In this document: positions 63,001 through 64,000 of the stretch, piece after piece
Layout: each line of letters starts with the position of its first letter
Numbering within the stretch: position 1 is the first letter of the stretch
Origin: Prosapia bicincta
Taxonomy: Eukaryota > Arthropoda > Insecta > Hemiptera > Cercopidae
Reading direction: 5' to 3'
NCBI GenBank assembly: GCA_036971475.1
Contig: JBAIZL010000001.1
Location: 135,524,192 to 135,588,191 of the forward strand
DNA: 64,000 bases
Program-made: the position numbers and the translations under genes
Notes under the pieces: generated by a model
The model's input: only the letters and a program-made list of their open reading frames with translations
What the model was told of the DNA's origin: nothing
The model's database searches: none

Positions 63001-64000
63001 ATTGCTATCTACCTATTTAAAATATACCTACGAAGTATCCAGTCAGGATAGATTTGGTTATAATTTTATTCAATATTGCTATCTACCTATATTAAAATAT
63101 ACCTACGAAGTATCCAGTCAGGATAGATTTGGTTATAATTTTATTCAATATTTCTATCTACCTATATTAAAATATACCTACGAAGTATCCTGTCAGGATA
63201 GATTTCGTTATAATTTTATTCAATATTGCTATCTACCTATATTAAAATATACCTACGAAGCATCCAGTCAGGATAGATTTGGTTATAATTTTATTCAATA
63301 TTGCTATCTACCTATATTAAAATATACCTACGAAATATCCTGTCAGGATAGATTTGGTTATAATTTTATTCAATATTGCTATCTACCTATTTTAAAATAT
63401 ACCTACGAAATATCCTGTCAGGATAGATTTGGTTATAATTTTATTCAATATTGCTATCTACCTATATTAAAATATACCTACGAAGTATCCAGTCAGGATA
63501 GATTTGGTTATAATTTTATTCAATATTGCTATCTACCTATATTAAAATATACCTACGAAATATCCTGTCAGGATAGGTTTCGTTATAATTTTATTCAATA
63601 TTGCTATCTACCTATATTAAAATATACCTACGAAGTATCCAGTCAGGATAGATTTGGTTATAATTTTATTCAATATTGCTATCTACCTATATTAAAATAT
63701 ACCTACTAAGTATCCAGTCAGGATAGATTTCGTTATAATTTTATTCAATATTGCTATCTACCTATATTAAAATATACCTACGAAGTATCCAGTCCGGATA
63801 GATTTGGTTATAATTTTATTCAATATTGCTATCTACCTATATTAAAATATACCTACGAAGTATCCAGTCAGGATAGATTTCGTTATAATTTTATTCAATA
63901 TTGCTATCTACCTATATTAAAATATACCTACGAAGTATCCAGTCAGGATAGATTTGGTTATAATTTTATTCAATATCGCTATCTACCTATTTTAAAATGT
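48007..64000 (+). repeat. 75-bp satellite array, about 213 units, continuing past the window end
   Basis: The period is exactly 75 bp (for example 48,016 to 48,091). Units contain CTATATTAAAATATACCTAC, GAAGTATCCAGTCAGGATAG and TTTATTCAATATTGCTATC. The left edge is sharp: the first unit is already close to consensus. Recurrent variants are TATCCTGTCAGGATA, TATCCAGTCCGGATA, TATCCTGTCAGGACA, GAAGCATCC, TACTAAGTATCC, CAATATCGC with AAAATGTACC, and CAATATTTC. They recur in blocks, for example rare markers at 51,821/53,846, 51,961/53,986 and 52,786/54,811, all 2,025 bp (27 units) apart. One frame (KYTYEVSSQDRFGYNFIQYC...) is open in consensus but is broken repeatedly by TAA/TAG variants and by 1-nt deletions near 50,193, 58,817 and 63,016. 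It reads as a non-coding satellite. Confidence 0.97.

Noticed and set aside
48007..64000. Long open frames in the 75-bp array as genes, or the array as CRISPR
   Set aside because: Whole units are repeated with no spacers, so it is not CRISPR. Amplified in-frame stops, no ATG and mostly amino-acid-changing variants argue against a gene.

Overview
This is AT-rich eukaryotic nuclear DNA, almost certainly from an insect and possibly a hemipteran (the order is a guess). The evidence is intron-containing sigma-class glutathione S-transferase (GST) genes with GT/AG splice sites, tRNA-derived SINEs, several families of Penelope-like retroelement (PLE) relics, non-LTR and pogo/Tigger relics, many (TA)n tracts and a long satellite array. 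There is no bacterial-style organisation.

Genes. The left edge (1-337, +) holds the last two exons of a gene I do not recognise. Two complete sigma-class GST genes lie head to tail on the minus strand. GST-1 has coding exons between 9244 and 3987 (205 aa). GST-2 has coding exons between 26443 and 17452 (206 aa), with a TATA box and non-coding first exon near 30.3-30.4 kb. Both have four coding exons with identical phases, and exons 1-3 have identical lengths (136, 168 and 143 nt), so they are tandem duplicates. A third copy between about 40.9 and 32.86 kb is a pseudogene. Its exon 1 has lost the start codon and donor and carries a stop and a 1-nt deletion. Its exon 4 is split by a 409-bp foldback element flanked by a near-perfect 12-bp duplication.

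Repeats. Introns and intergenic DNA are full of PLE ends arranged as large inverted repeats, some with GIY-YIG endonuclease coding remnants and hammerhead-like core boxes. There are two copies and one fragment of a tRNA-derived SINE, two RNase H/zinc-knuckle non-LTR tails, and tandem arrays with periods of about 35, 50, 69 and 79 bp. The 69-bp array lies in GST-2 intron 3 and is part of an unusual open frame with a signal-peptide-like start.

Satellite. From about 48,007 to the window end lies an uninterrupted 75-bp satellite of about 213 units (at least 16 kb) that continues beyond the window. Its period is 25 codons and one frame is mostly open, but amplified stop variants and 1-nt deletions argue against a protein. 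Variant units form higher-order blocks, including a 27-unit (2,025-bp) duplication, and every major variant keeps a dyad-symmetric core.

All assignments come from reading the sequence; no search was run.
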